From Mytilinidion resinicola (lineage: Eukaryota; Ascomycota; Dothideomycetes; Mytilinidiales; Mytilinidiaceae), in contig NW_022985445.1 of NCBI RefSeq assembly GCF_010093595.1, positions 589,106 to 653,105 on the forward strand: a stretch of 64,000 nucleotides of DNA, read 5' to 3'. The translations under genes were made by a program, and so were the position numbers. The notes below the pieces were generated by a model that was not told where the DNA came from, did no database searches, and worked only from the letters and a program-made list of their open reading frames with translations. Of the stretch, positions 1-10,887 are shown one piece after another. How positions within the stretch are numbered: the first letter of the stretch is position 1; each line of letters starts with the position of its first letter.

Positions 1-537
1 GGGCCACTAGCTTGTGCGGGCCACTAACTTGTGGATTACGTTAGAGTTAGTGCGAATGACAAAGCATTTCTTGGCATCGCAGGGACCTTCGAAATCCAAA
101 GCGAAGAGATTTCCGCTCCTCTTCATCACACACGCTGAGAGCAATATCCCTCCCCATGGTTTGTTCGCCAAGGCAGGAGAGTCTTCAGTGACCTTCTATG
201 TGTGTGAGAGAATGAGAATCGTCCAGTATCTACTGCTCTGGATACTTCAGTGTGAAAGAGCGGCTCGCAGCGACGCTACATATCCTAATTCTTTGCATTT
301 TGCGAGTGTGCTGATTTCACGAAGCAATAACAGCATCCGTTCATGTCAAACGAGCAAGGGTTTCAATCTTCGTGATCGAATTGCTATATATTCGCTATAG
401 AGGTCGCAGGTATTCATAAAAATGCCATCCATCCCGAAAGCCGAGTCATGACCGAAGACTATGGGCCGGGTCTATGTGCTCTGATCTATACGAGCCTTGA
501 ACAGTTTGCTAGACGTTGTCGATGCATCCGCACCCAC
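1..537. other. No gene seen; 3' flank of the peroxiredoxin gene
   Basis: The only open frame longer than 100 codons (14-400, +) has no recognisable motif and no convincing start context. The stretch probably holds the 3' UTR of the peroxiredoxin gene, which reads leftward and stops at 538. Nothing else is seen. Confidence 0.5.
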
Positions 538-1352
538 TTAGAGTTTAGCAAGAACGGCTTCAGCGCCGGAGACCTAGCCTCAGGTTAGCACCGTGTTAAA
601 CAATCGGTCCGCGAGGTTGAATGCCAGTGAGGACGCTTACATTGACCTCGCCGGGGCTCTTCTCGTTCTCAGCATAAATAACCTTGCCATCATCGAAGAC
701 CATAGCCCAGCGGCCATTGCGATCGCCCATACCTGCGGCCCAGCCATGTTCCTTGGAGAAGAATGTCTTGGTGTCGCTCAGGAAGAGCTGAAGGACTCAG
801 CGCTGTCTTATCAAGCGGTAAGACGTGGATGGGTTGTACTCACAATGTCGTCTCCCTTGATACCGTTCACCTTGCCCCATGCATTCATCACCCACGCGTC
901 ATTCGAGGCGATGACGGCCACAATGTCGACGCCCTTCTTCTTGAACTCCTCAATCTTCTGGATGTATGGGGGAAGGTGGCGGGCCTGGCAGCCAGGAGTG
1001 AAGGCACCTGTAAGTAATTAGATATCTCCCATATGGAATTAGCCTTCATTGAACATACCCGGAACACTGAAGAGGACCACTTTCTTGCCCTTGAAGTTCT
1101 TGCTGGCATCATATTCCTGTGGCAGACCGCATGCGGTGGGGTCGGAATCGGTGATTGGGGCCCATCTGTACACAACACGTCAGCTTTGTTCCGTAGGAAG
1201 CTCCACATGTACACCCGTAGGGCGCAGCAGCATGGTGGGATTAGTCCCCCGGCCGCGGACACGGATGAGGATGTAGCTTGCGTGGGGGACAAGTAGCCTT
1301 ACTCGAACTTGACGCCGTCCGGGAAGCTGTCGCCGACCTTGAGAGGAGCCAT
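538..1352 (-). CDS. Peroxiredoxin of the PMP20/Asp f 3 type (AhpC/TSA, Prx5-like)
   Basis: Thiol peroxidase that reduces hydrogen peroxide and alkyl hydroperoxides; fungal homologues are cytosolic or peroxisomal and include the allergen Asp f 3. Five exons in phase: 1352-1303, 1165-1059, 1007-844, 787-641 and 573-538, giving 167 aa, the usual family length. The start reads [13 protein letters not shown]. The peroxidatic site is GAFTPGC with Cys59, and a second Cys at about 29 (TACGLP) sits where Asp f 3 has its partner cysteine. Further family signatures are [10 protein letters not shown] and the stretch around NAWGKVNG. The C-terminus is LAKL, so a weak PTS1-like ending is possible. A TATATAG element lies about 115 bp upstream on the minus strand (1466-1472). 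The gene is divergent from the DUF1348 gene. Family assignment is firm; localisation is inference. Confidence 0.93.
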
Positions 1353-1848
1353 TGTTAAGGATTGAGTTGAATTTGAGAGGTGGGAAAGTTTTGGATTGGT
1401 TTATTTGGGCGCCTTGGTGTGTTTTGTGTGTGAGTGTTCCTGGAAGCAGAGCGGCTATGAGGTGCTATATAGTTGCGGTGGTGATTTGTCTTGATAGCGG
1501 GGCATCAAGGTACAGTTTCGAAAGCTCGGGCATTGCGTCAGGACGGCCGATCGGAGGGGTCTCGCACTAGTGAACACCCTGTCAAATGCTGGTAAAGAGC
1601 CCAAGTGAGCAGGTCCCACGCTACCGATTGACAAATACTCGAACCCTGTCAGCTATCCTCTTCCTAAGCAGCGTGAGACTCTCTCGTGCGAATCCGCGGG
1701 CTTATAGCGTATCATCCAATATTGACTCAGCGACCACGTTCTTTACGGTCCAGGCGGCGGGTCGAGCCAGTATAGATTACATCTATAAAGCCGGACCGTT
1801 GGAGCGTTTGTCAGATAAAGTCTTTCACTTGCTTCTAGACCAACGATC
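1353..1848. promoter_or_regulatory. Divergent promoter between peroxiredoxin and DUF1348 genes
   Basis: This 496-bp interval separates two oppositely oriented starts. A TATATAG-like element at 1466-1472 is suitably placed for the leftward peroxiredoxin gene, and TATAAA at 1784-1789 lies 60 bp before the rightward ATG at 1849. No coding potential is seen between them. Use of these TATA elements is inferred from spacing only. Confidence 0.5.
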
Positions 1849-2352
1849 ATGTCGCTAAACCCGCCGTTCACCGCAGAGACAGCCCGTCTGAAAGTCAAAA
1901 AGGCGCAGGACTTGTGGAATACCCAGTCAGCCATTCCTCTTTTAACCTACTCTTATATTGCTAACAGCTACAGGGATCCTAGGACCGTCGCTAAAGCCTA
2001 TACTCCGGATAGCATCTGGCGGAACCGCTCGTCGTTTCTATCTGGCACCCAAGCCATCGAACACTTCCTCACCAAGAAGTGGGAAAAGGAGAAGAGCTAT
2101 CGACTTCGCAAGGAGCTGTTCGCCTTCACGGACAACAAGATTGCGGTGCAATTCTGGTATGAGTATCAGGACTCTCATGATGGCATGAAATGGAAGCGGT
2201 GCTACGGGTTGGAGGACTGGACATTCGCCGAAGATGGCAGGATGCGCAAGCGGATGATGAGTGGAAATGACGTTGAAATCACCGATACCGAGCGATGGTA
2301 CAAAGAGGGCGTTGATGTTGAGGATGTTCAGATATCCGAAGCTCACTGGTAG
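1849..2352 (+). CDS. DUF1348 / SnoaL-like (NTF2-fold) protein
   Basis: Small NTF2-fold protein of the DUF1348 family, whose biochemical role is not established. A 48-bp intron (1926-1973) must be removed. It keeps the frame, so a naive reading carries 16 extra residues that break the family pattern. Exons 1849-1925 and 1974-2352 give 151 aa. After splicing the N-terminal region reads WNTQDPRTVAKAYTPDS followed by IWRNR, the typical DUF1348 pattern. The central WEKEKSYRLRKELFAF and the later MMSGNDVEI also fit. It lies tail to tail with the dynein light chain gene. The family call is confident; function is unknown. Confidence 0.88.
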   Translation: MSLNPPFTAETARLKVKKAQDLWNTQSAIPLLTYSYIANSYRDPRTVAKAYTPDSIWRNRSSFLSGTQAIEHFLTKKWEKEKSYRLRKELFAFTDNKIAVQFWYEYQDSHDGMKWKRCYGLEDWTFAEDGRMRKRMMSGNDVEITDTERWYKEGVDVEDVQISEAHW

Positions 2353-2524
2353 AACATGATCTTCGACGACAGCGGAGAGCGCAGTAGAAGTCGATAAAAT
2401 TGTATTTACGATGGCCGGACGTGCCTCCATTCTTTGACCTTTTAACGCCAATGATTCAAGGGTATAATGCCAAACGCCTGCTCCCAACCTGAAGTGATCC
2501 GTGCGGCTGGACGAATAATATATC

Positions 2525-3044
2525 TCAAGCTGGAGGGGTGTCGTGGATCATTACGAGGAGATATTTGACATCTGTAATGGTTTCAGTATTCCGCTGACAT
2601 AGCGACGTTTGAAGAGTCTCCATACCTGGCACGATTATCAACTCGCACTTCTTCGTCCTCAATCGCAGCAGCTTGACCTCATCTTCCTTGTCCAGCTCTT
2701 CCACCATCGACCCAGCCGATTTGATGAATGTCCACACCATCCGCGCCACGTCTTCAGCACTGTGTATACCGCTCTCCTTCCTCCCGTTGCTGTACCCGTC
2801 GCTTGTGTTTTCGGAAGACGCAGGGAGGGTGCTGTTTGGGTTGGCGGATTTGCTGTTGGAGATCAAGCCGGACGTACGGACGATGGCGCCAGTTTCTCGG
2901 GAGAGGATGAGGGTACTTTGCACCCCGGGCTTCTGACCGAGTCTCGTGAGGTGCGCGAGAGTCTCGTCAGGCTGTCATGATGTTAGTGGGTTGCGCGTTG
3001 TAGGTAGGCGTGAGCTCAAGGGTAATCACTGCATTGTGAGCCAT
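2525..3044 (-). CDS. Roadblock/LC7-type dynein light chain
   Basis: Light chain that dimerises on the dynein intermediate chain and supports retrograde transport on microtubules. Three exons: 3044-3030 (only MAHNA), 2971-2626 and 2571-2525, giving 135 aa. The roadblock core is clear: VQSTLILSRETGAIVRTSG, then a low-complexity Ser/Asn insert, AEDVARMVWTFIKSAG, VEELDKEDEVKLLRLRTKK, and the terminal VKYLLVMIHDTPPA. The last intron (2625-2572) interrupts VP/DVKYLL and is supported by GTATGG..ACAG and restored phase. The 15-nt first exon is the least certain part. The gene is divergent from ornithine decarboxylase. Confidence 0.9.
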
Positions 3045-3471
3045 TGTGACCTCTTGGAGGTGCTCAAGGACGAAGCGGTTAGGAGTACCGTGGACTCTGT
3101 GATAGTACGGTAGTATGACACCCGAATATTGCTGCTTTGGTAATGGTGACCAACCTGGAAAACAACAAGCCAGTGGACCTTGGCGTTGATAGAATGCTAG
3201 GATGCCCTATTTTTGGCCCGGCGAACAAAGTGTGCCTGAGCGATTCCCATGTGGCTCGCTAACTACGAAAATAATTTCTTCTGATGGAGGCCCTGGTTCG
3301 GCGATACGAGGGCAGGCTGTCGTATGGCTTTTAGAAGCCTATAAAATTCCCTCTCAGCCGTCCACGCACCACACAGGCGCACGCCCTGAGCACATGCATA
3401 CGCCGAGAGCCGCATGCCTTCGCCTGCAGCGTGCAGCAGAACGTCATCTTGTTGCTGCATCGCCGTCCCGA
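3045..3471. promoter_or_regulatory. Upstream region shared by dynein light chain and ODC
   Basis: Intergenic DNA between two divergent genes. The frame 3202-3594 has no recognisable protein motif and no conserved feature. The promoters of both genes should lie in or next to this interval; no specific element can be named with confidence. Confidence 0.4.
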
Positions 3472-4316
3472 TGCGCCGTCGTCGTCCGCGAGCCTGGCAT
3501 TCACTGCTCGGGACGGCAGCGTGGCCCCGCCGTTGCTGAGCAGGCGGTGATTCTCAGATTGTCCAGGGGTGCTGCACAGGCTGAGGCATTTTAGAATCGG
3601 CCGTCATCGTGGTCCTGGCACTGGCACGGCGTCTTTCCTGCGAGAACTACATATATCTCGACACCGCTCCTCTCGCACCCAAGGAACCACACCGCGCCTG
3701 GATCCGATTCCGACCACCGTCTCGCCAGCACCTGCTCGCCGTCCGATATTTGCCGCTAATTGTAGGGGTGTTGTAAACTTAATCTGGGTCAGTCGACCGC
3801 TTTCGTTTAGTGTCGTCGAGCCCACAGATTTTCCAAGGTTTTCTCCGCGTTGAAGGCTCCCCTCCATCCTTCGTCCTTCGACTTTTCCTCATCTACTACA
3901 CCAAACTCTCGTCCACTACCTTACTGACTCCCCAGTCAGACACTCTTCTACAGACAGCCTTTGGTCTTCGCAAAGGCACTCCGCGCACCACGGCCCCGTT
4001 GGCCAGTCACTGCTTTATTCTTCAAATTGCCTCTGCTCGCCCACACCCCGATATTATCAACACCCAACCTCCCCCGCCTGTTGCCAGCTTCCATCGACCT
4101 CAAGCGTCTTCTTTTCGACCTTGATCAACCCGAACCCCTCGTCTCCTCCCAACCTAAGCTGCCGAATAGCCGCTCTTTGTGGTTCTTCCTCCTTGAGGAA
4201 GAATCGAGGGGCCCTCGCCACACCAGTCTCGGATTTGAAAGCTTCCGTCCGCCATAACATTGCTCTTGAGAAGCCGATAATTCAATTCCTATATCCCTGG
4301 GCCTTGTCTCCTGGGA
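3472..4316 (+). promoter_or_regulatory. Long ATG-free, partly pyrimidine-rich leader region before ODC
   Basis: Reading the plus strand from the last upstream ATG (about 3469) to the ODC start at 4317, I find no ATG in roughly 845 nt, whereas about 13 would be expected by chance. From about 3850 onward the strand is rich in C and T. Absence of ATG is the mark of a transcribed 5' leader kept free of upstream starts, or with several cap sites. Neurospora ODC mRNA is known to carry a long 5' leader involved in polyamine control. The actual transcription start is not visible here. Confidence 0.55.
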
Positions 4317-5758
4317 ATGGCACCTTCTGCTTTCACGATTGCTGAAGAATATACGTCGTGTCTGAAAACAGTCTCATCTGTAGACGCCAACTTTGTTCAT
4401 GCCGACAATCATGGCGGTCATGTTGCAAGCAATCTGATTGGAGATGCTTTGAAAGCTCGAGTAGAATCTGTTAATCAGGATACGTGTGGCGCAGGGGAAG
4501 AGGATGCGTTCTTCGTCGCTGACCTCGGCGAGGTCTACCGTCAGCACATCCGATGGAAGAAGAACTTGCCAAGAGTCAAGCCGCATTATGGTAAGCCTAC
4601 CAGTCTCGAAGTTATGGCCAACGCTCAGAACTGACTTACTTTAAGCTGTAAAGTGTAACCCGGATCCGCAAGTCCTTCGCCTCTTAGCCGAGCTCGGCAC
4701 TGGCTTTGATTGTGCTTCCAAGGCGGAGATTGAACAGGTCCTGAAGATGGGCATCGATCCTTCCCGCATCATCTACGCGCAACCTTGCAAGACGAAGTCT
4801 TACGTTCGGTATGCCGCCCAGCATGGAGTCAAGCAGATGACGTTTGACAATGCCGATGAGTTGTACAAGACCAAGCAGCTCTTCCCTGAAGCAGAGCTGT
4901 TTCTTCGGATCCTGACAGACGACTCTGCCAGCTTGTGTCGTCTGAGCCAGAAATTCGGTGCTTCCCTTGACAGCACTGCAGACCTACTCGAGTTGGCTAA
5001 GAAATTGGAGCTCAACGTTGTTGGTGTCGCCTTCCACGTGGGATCCGGTGCCTCTGACCCCAAGGCATTCCTCAAGGCTGTTCAAGATGCCAGATTCGTG
5101 TTCGGTCAGGCTGCCTCGATCGGCATCGAGATGCACACCTTGGACGTTGGTGGAGGTTTCTGCGGAGACACTTTCGAACCCATGGCCGAGGTGCTTTCCG
5201 AAGCTTTGGATGTGTATTTCCCACCGCACATCCGTGTCATTGGCGAGCCTGGTCGATACTACGTTTCTACAGCCTTCACCATTGCATGCCATGTCATTGC
5301 ACGCCGTACTGTTGCGGATGCGACCTTAGGAACGACATCGTACATGCTGTACCTCAATGATGGAGTCTACGGAAACTTTTCCAGTATCATCTTTGATCAC
5401 CAGAACCCGGTGCCACTTGTCCTTAACTGCGGCAATCGATTCTTGTATGACACTCGGCGCTCTGGCTATGATACTCCTACCGTCACCGAGTACTCCATCT
5501 GGGGCCCGACTTGTGATGGCATAGACGTCATTTCTCAATCCTGCACCTTCCCCGAAACTATAGATGTAGGGGATTGGCTCTACTTTGAGGACATGGGAGG
5601 TAAGTCCACACGTTTTGACACTTCTACAAAAGACTCTTCTAACGGCATTTTTAGCATATACTAAATGCTCCGCTACGCGCTTCAATGGCTTCACTGACAG
5701 CCACGACATTGTCTACGTCTCTAGTGAACCTGGTGCGACTGCATTGTTGGGACTCTGA
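4317..5758 (+). CDS. SPE1: Ornithine decarboxylase
   Basis: PLP-dependent enzyme converting ornithine to putrescine, the first committed step of polyamine synthesis; cytosolic and active as a homodimer. Three exons, 4317-4590, 4646-5599 and 5655-5758, give 443 aa, normal for fungal ODC. The PLP lysine is K94 in PHYAVKCN, split by intron 1 within the preceding alanine codon. The glycine-rich phosphate loop LDVGGGFCGDTF, the GEPGRYY motif and the catalytic cysteine C381 in WGPTCDGIDV are all present. The end reads YVSSEPGATALLGL. The long ATG-free leader suggests translational control. All active-site motifs are intact. Confidence 0.97.
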
Positions 5759-6216
5759 ACATAATTTAAAAATAGACTATAGACGGCGGTGGCTTGCCCT
5801 GATAGATTTGGTCGCTTTTCCTTAGATATATTTCTATGCTGTATAAAAATAACTACACTCGTTTAGCATATACTGTCCATTTTGCACCATCTGCCGTACC
5901 TAGCGAATCATGTGCCTGCTTGTTGATTCCGCCGCATCCCCACAAACAAGACTGAAGCTTGCCACCACTACCCACCCGTGCCGCATTAAACTTAATACTA
6001 ACCAACCTTCTATCCAACATTATCGTCTTTCCAGAACGCCACCACTCGATAAAGTTGTTCCTTTCTTTTGTAGCCGCCACATGGCTGCAGAATGCATTAA
6101 ACTATATGCACGAAACCCGGGCGGGTGCATATACCCCGTGCGCTGAGACATGCCTATCCCAAGACCTTCGCCATCCCCTCCATCCTCTGTGAACGTATCG
6201 TTGCGGGCCGATTGCG
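5759..6216. other. Intergenic: ODC 3' end and HET gene 5' region
   Basis: This stretch of 458 bp separates two rightward genes. It begins AT-rich (5760-5870), as expected for an ODC 3' UTR. The short frames at 5853-6192 lie on both strands and show no motif. No TATA element is obvious near the HET start. Confidence 0.4.
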
Positions 6217-8514
6217 ATGGAGCACCTCCCTGTCAAAGGCGGCAGAGCTCCGATTGCAATACCATACATTTCCGGCCCCAGGTTCGATGGCGGTGACTTT
6301 GCCAGCTACCCTCAGCGTATGGGGTGGGACTTCTCGCTATGGCTTACTTACGATGCCTTCCTGGATCCTGGAGACCTGGAGAAGTGGCTGACGCTCAACC
6401 AAAAAGGCCTGGATGAATTGACTGCTTTCCTACAGGCGTGGCTCTTCTTTGGCCTGCTTGCGACCGTCATCAACGCGGAGGTTCCCTTGGAAGACTTTGT
6501 TCGTCGCGACTTCGATGGCGGTAGATACATTACAACAGCTGAACTCACTCAATACCTGGAGCAGTGGGATAGGCTGATCCAAGTCAACACTTCTCCAATC
6601 ATCAACAAGGCGGCCCATCTGGCGGAAATATCCGGTGTCCTCAAAGACGCTGCTACAATCAACCAATCGCTCTCTAAACTGATCACTGCACATGGCCTTT
6701 TACCTTCTCCTTACGCCGAACAGCTACAAGGCATTCATTTTTGTGCAGCCCTGCTGCTTCGCGCTCTATCTATCGCCTCAGAACATGTTTTGGGTCGTCG
6801 TCCGGGTGTCTTAAAATTAGGACAGCCAGGCCGAGTCCCGCTACTCGAAGAGCGAATGCATCAAGCTGGATGGTGTCCCTTTACTACTTTTCAACTCTCA
6901 AACAACTTCCCGGAAGACACACAGGCCTATGCTTTTGCTCTAGGGACCATAAGAACGTCGCAGAACCATGAAAAATGCACGTTCCAATCGTGTACAGCAA
7001 GTCAATATATACCAGGCATTGATATCTCGCATACAAGAGAAGGATGTGAATGCGAAGTACTCGAAGCACCGACAGTGCAGATTGTTGACTGTCTGCAACG
7101 GGGGAGGATTCCGTTTCTGAGGATTGCCAATGAGAACGGACGACCGTTCATCGACATTCACGATGACGACGGAATGGCCGACACACAATACATAGCCATT
7201 TCACATGTCTGGGCAGACGGAATTGGAACGTCTACGTCGAACTGTATCGCTACCTGCCAAGCGATGGAGCTGGCAGAGAGCATAGAACTTATATCGAACG
7301 AGTCCAACTTACCATTTTGGCTGGACACTCTCTGCATACCGGCGCAACCACAACGTCAGAATCTACGAGACTTTTCGGTCCAGAAGATGCACGAGATCTA
7401 CAGCTCTGCTCATGGCGTGCTCATCCTGGACGCTGACCTAAAACGCCTGCCATCGAACGCAAGCTACGCTGAAATCATGACCCGATTCTCAATCAGTGCC
7501 TGGTATGCACGTCTATGGACTTATCATGAAAGCGCCCTTGCCCCTCGCCACTACGTTCGGGGCCAAGATATTGTATTTGAGCTCGAGGGCCTCCAGCAGC
7601 GCGTGCTAGAGGGCGAATTCCAAGATTCAATCGCGCACTCTCTAAATCTGTTCGCCGCCGCCTCCTTCAGGGTCTTATTCCGAGACCCTTCCGATACAAA
7701 AACGTCCAATAGTGATCTAGAAATGCAGAATCTGATGACCACAGCCAGCAAACGTACGATGAGCCGACCCGAAGACGAAACCGTCTGCATTGCCATCCAT
7801 CTCAGTCTAGACGTTGGGCCCTTGCTGAAGTCACCGTCTGGGCGAAGGATGGAAACCCTCCTCTCATTACTCCCAGCCATCCCAGCAAACGTCCTCTGGG
7901 GCTCCGGTCCACGGCTAGTCGCCAAAGGCTTCCGATGGGCGCCTGCGAGTTTCCTGCAACCACACGGCATGGTCCCGTTGCCAGTGCCAGACCTTATACC
8001 TGCATCGCCAGCCAACCTACATACCGAGATGATACCCCGACCGTTAAGCTACCTGCATCCTACTGGGAAAGGCCTCATGACCTTCCTACCCGCAATATCC
8101 ATTAGCAACCTCGACTTCTCAATGCAAAGATTCCTCGTTGACGTCGGCGAAGGCGAGGTATACCGCCTAGGGTTTTTCCTGCGGGAGGAAGGACGTACGC
8201 GAGGGCAAGGGCGGCCTAGATCCGTGTCCTTTGTCAAACGCTCGTTCGTGGTTCTGCTAGCGCTGTTCTTCCACGACGAGTACCGCGGTTTTGATGTTAA
8301 GCAAAAGGGGATACTGGCTGAAGTAGTGGGTAAGACCAAGGACCCGGCTGTGAAGAGCAAGCGGTTCAGCTTCAAGCAAGTGGCGCAATTGGAGTACCGA
8401 GAGCCCATGTGGGTGGAGAGGACGAGTCGGACGGGGGATTTTGGGGGTGGGGATGAGGGCAAGGCGTGGATTAGCGGGGAGCATGTGGAGCCGAAATGGT
8501 GGCTGATTGATTAG
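6217..8514 (+). CDS. HET-domain (heterokaryon incompatibility) protein
   Basis: Single-exon protein of 765 aa. The HET domain lies in the middle, roughly residues 325-455: YIAISHVWADGIG (block 1), FWLDTLCIPAQPQ (block 2), the segment VQKMHEIYSSAHGVLILDAD, and ARLWTYHESALA (block 3). HET domains are TIR-related modules found in proteins that trigger regulated cell death after non-self recognition. The N-terminal 300 residues carry a Cys/His-rich patch and no domain I recognise. The C-terminal part includes KPSGRR/METLLSLLP-like stretches without a known fold. No WD or NACHT partner is fused. The ATG at 6217 is the first in this frame after the upstream gap. Whether it is a functional incompatibility gene cannot be told from sequence. 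Confidence 0.9.
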   Translation: MEHLPVKGGRAPIAIPYISGPRFDGGDFASYPQRMGWDFSLWLTYDAFLDPGDLEKWLTLNQKGLDELTAFLQAWLFFGLLATVINAEVPLEDFVRRDFDGGRYITTAELTQYLEQWDRLIQVNTSPIINKAAHLAEISGVLKDAATINQSLSKLITAHGLLPSPYAEQLQGIHFCAALLLRALSIASEHVLGRRPGVLKLGQPGRVPLLEERMHQAGWCPFTTFQLSNNFPEDTQAYAFALGTIRTSQNHEKCTFQSCTASQYIPGIDISHTREGCECEVLEAPTVQIVDCLQRGRIPFLRIANENGRPFIDIHDDDGMADTQYIAISHVWADGIGTSTSNCIATCQAMELAESIELISNESNLPFWLDTLCIPAQPQRQNLRDFSVQKMHEIYSSAHGVLILDADLKRLPSNASYAEIMTRFSISAWYARLWTYHESALAPRHYVRGQDIVFELEGLQQRVLEGEFQDSIAHSLNLFAAASFRVLFRDPSDTKTSNSDLEMQNLMTTASKRTMSRPEDETVCIAIHLSLDVGPLLKSPSGRRMETLLSLLPAIPANVLWGSGPRLVAKGFRWAPASFLQPHGMVPLPVPDLIPASPANLHTEMIPRPLSYLHPTGKGLMTFLPAISISNLDFSMQRFLVDVGEGEVYRLGFFLREEGRTRGQGRPRSVSFVKRSFVVLLALFFHDEYRGFDVKQKGILAEVVGKTKDPAVKSKRFSFKQVAQLEYREPMWVERTSRTGDFGGGDEGKAWISGEHVEPKWWLID

Positions 8515-8630
8515 CTCGAGGAGGAGTTTGATAGTATTATATTCCATCAAGTCTAAAGATAATCGATGTAGTGGACTAGGTCGATCTCTCCCTAGGTGCT
8601 TAGTGAGGGCCTCCACATCCTTGACGCTCA

Positions 8631-9782
8631 TCACATCATCTGTACCACCACGTGCAGCCATCCATCAGCGTATGCTGCAGCTCGGAGTAGGTCGTGCACA
8701 TTCGCGCTCAGTGGCACCGCAGCCCCGTGTAGGACTGGCTGCGCCAACATCGGTCTACGCGTACTCTGAAACAGGGTCGGCAGGATGGACTTGAGAGCCG
8801 TTCCGAGGGTTTGAGCCTGACCTGGTCGATCCGCATTAGCTTGCAGAAGTGATCTTTCACTTGGCGATAGCCTTACGATTCGATATCAGTGGCTTGACGA
8901 TTGCTTGTACTACTCGTACGGTTCCAGGCGCCGGCGCACCTTCTTCGCTGTCCGGCGCGGCATGCGGGAGATAGAGCTTGATCGGAATGTGGCGGAGGTT
9001 ACTCCCTCGTGGGTTGAGGAGTTTCTGGTTGATGGCGTTGAATCCCTCGAGATTCATCTTTTGGACTGAGGTCCAGAGCTGGGTCGAGTCGTCTTTGCTG
9101 AGGGACATGACGACTTTGGCTGTGCCGTTGCGGAGGAAGTCGGCCTGGTCATTGTTAGTTCGAGCATTTAGTCTAGAACGGTCTCATGCTTGACATGTTG
9201 TTGGAATAGTAAGTGTGACTTCCTACCTCTTTCACGCTGTTGATGAAGGCGTCGTGCATGACTTTGCCATTGTCGTCGAGCTTGATCAATTGCTTGCTAG
9301 GCCACTCAGTATAGCGAATCGTCAGCCTCCATGGTAAAACAGCGGACTCGGCCTCCAAGTCTCTTGGAGATAGACTCGGCTGAGGTTCTGGATTAGGTTC
9401 ATTTGGGTCTGGGGCAGTTGCTGGATCAATCCCTGAATAGAGGTCGAAGAGTAGCCCGACAGGGTAATGCCACTTCAATGGGACGTCTTCGAAGGAAAGC
9501 CAGCCTTTCGAAGGTGCCACGTCAGGGTCAATGAGAAAAGGAGAGAAGAATGCGTGAAGCCGTGGCAATAGGAGGGGAATATAAGACAGGCGTGGGCACA
9601 TGACCTGGCTCCAGTTCAGCAAGGAGTTTTCAACAATACAATGATAACGGGGACTCCAATACCAGATACGGGTCAGACTCATCGTAGTTTCGGCAATCTG
9701 AACTTGCCAGGCGTATCTCCAGCGGGATGGAGCCGTTCCATACTTTGGCCTGGAGGCTGCTAAGGTTGCGAGGGTTGGCCAT
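8631..9782 (-). CDS. ATG5: Autophagy protein Atg5
   Basis: Atg5 is conjugated to Atg12, and the conjugate with Atg16 promotes Atg8 lipidation on the growing autophagosome. Four exons, 9782-9663, 9604-9227, 9144-8877 and 8839-8631, give 324 aa. The start reads MANPRNLSSLQAKVWNGSIP, the typical fungal opening. Diagnostic blocks are SYIPLLLPRLHAFFSPFLID, PLKWHYPVGLLFDLYSG, ADFLRNGTAK, TLGTALKSILPTLF and the terminal YADGWLHVVVQ. K176 in NGTAK aligns with the Atg12-acceptor lysine of plant Atg5 by my reading. The last exon is joined by GTAAGG..GCAAG in phase 1. It is tail to tail with the HET gene (116 bp apart) and divergent from the next gene. Confidence 0.95.
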
Positions 9783-10128
9783 GGCCGCAGTCGAGGCCGA
9801 GGTGGTGGTGAGGGAACGGGGTGCGGAGGCCCAAAGGCCGGCGGCGCATTTCTATCTTTATATTCTAAGGCTATCCAGATTACTGGTGCCTGCGAAGTGT
9901 TGCGTGAAGTCGAGCGTAAGAGACGTGGTGGTCACCTGACGTCGCTAAGAAACCGTTCTGCCGGGATCTAAGTCGCGAGATCTCCTGGATGGACTTCTAT
10001 TTACCATCGCGTCGAACATCTCCCACATGCCTCGACTAAATAGCACCTTGCTATTCACCGTGGGCCTACAAAATTTCTACTTAATCAGTTAATTCTTCAT
10101 AGTGGGCAGCTCCGTCCTACCAGGGACA
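9783..10128. promoter_or_regulatory. Divergent promoter, ATG5 and hypothetical gene
   Basis: The 346 bp between the two opposite starts has no coding potential that I trust. It is presumed to hold both promoters; no named element is visible. Confidence 0.4.
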
Positions 10129-10887
10129 ATGCAGCCCTCCTTCACCAAATCACGGAAACGTGCCGCGAGTAGTGTGCCAGACGCCAGCTCCCTCGAAACC
10201 CATACTCCTCGTCCTCTCGACCAGCTGAAACGCACCAGGACGGAGGATGAGCTAGACGCGATTGACATCATCCCGGCCGCAAAGGCTTGGCCCGTCGGCA
10301 TTGCCAACATCTTAAGCTCGCCCGTGCTGAGGAAACCTTTGGGCAGCCATCTACAGCCTCACGATAATTTCGAAAACCATATTGAAGGCGGATCTATCTT
10401 TGTGGTTTGTGTTCAGGGAGTATGCCAATTACATTACGATCTACTATGGTGCGTTCCGATAACTTTTCACCTAGCTCTCATGCTAGAGGAGCTCTAGAGC
10501 TATCCACTGACACGAAGTAGCAATGCTCTACCCGATCTATACGCTATCTCGCCGACCCTCCAGGCCCTCGTCCTATGTCATAACCCGTCTACCCACTCAC
10601 CGTCGACTACAACATTGGTTTCCTTGCCATTGGTAGAAGCTATCGGAGCGTCGGGTAATCACTTCGTCAGACTCGGCCTCCTACACCCATTGGGCAATGG
10701 ACAAGACCCGTTGGATGCACTGGTTGTGTTAGATCCTCTCGGGCGACGACGGTTGCTCCTCCCCTTTGGCTGGGGCGCTGGCCGCCATGCCGGAGCTGTT
10801 GGAGGTGGACGAATAGTTCAGCGCCGGTTTATGGATGCTTTGACGGAGTGCGTGGAGAGCTTGGTAAAAGAGTTTCAAGATGGATAA
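10129..10887 (+). CDS. Conserved-looking hypothetical protein
   Basis: Two exons, 10129-10448 and 10521-10887, give 228 aa. The intron has GTGCGT and a CACGAAGTAG acceptor and restores a continuous frame. I do not recognise the family. The N-terminus is basic and Ser-rich (KSRKRAASS, LKRTRTEDEL), resembling a nuclear localisation signal. The middle has alternating hydrophobic segments (GGSIFVVCVQGVCQ, LQALVLCHN). The C-terminal half has LDALVVLDPLGRRRLLLPFGW and a helical end. The frame can be extended upstream only through a GTG at 10102, so the first ATG at 10129 was chosen. No membrane segment or signal peptide. Confidence 0.65.

Noticed and set aside
888..1292. 134-codon frame on the minus strand
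   Set aside because: It is out of phase with the peroxiredoxin exons for much of its length and runs through two of the gene's introns.
3202..3594. 130-codon frame upstream of ODC
   Set aside because: No motif; lies in the shared upstream region and the beginning of the ATG-free leader.
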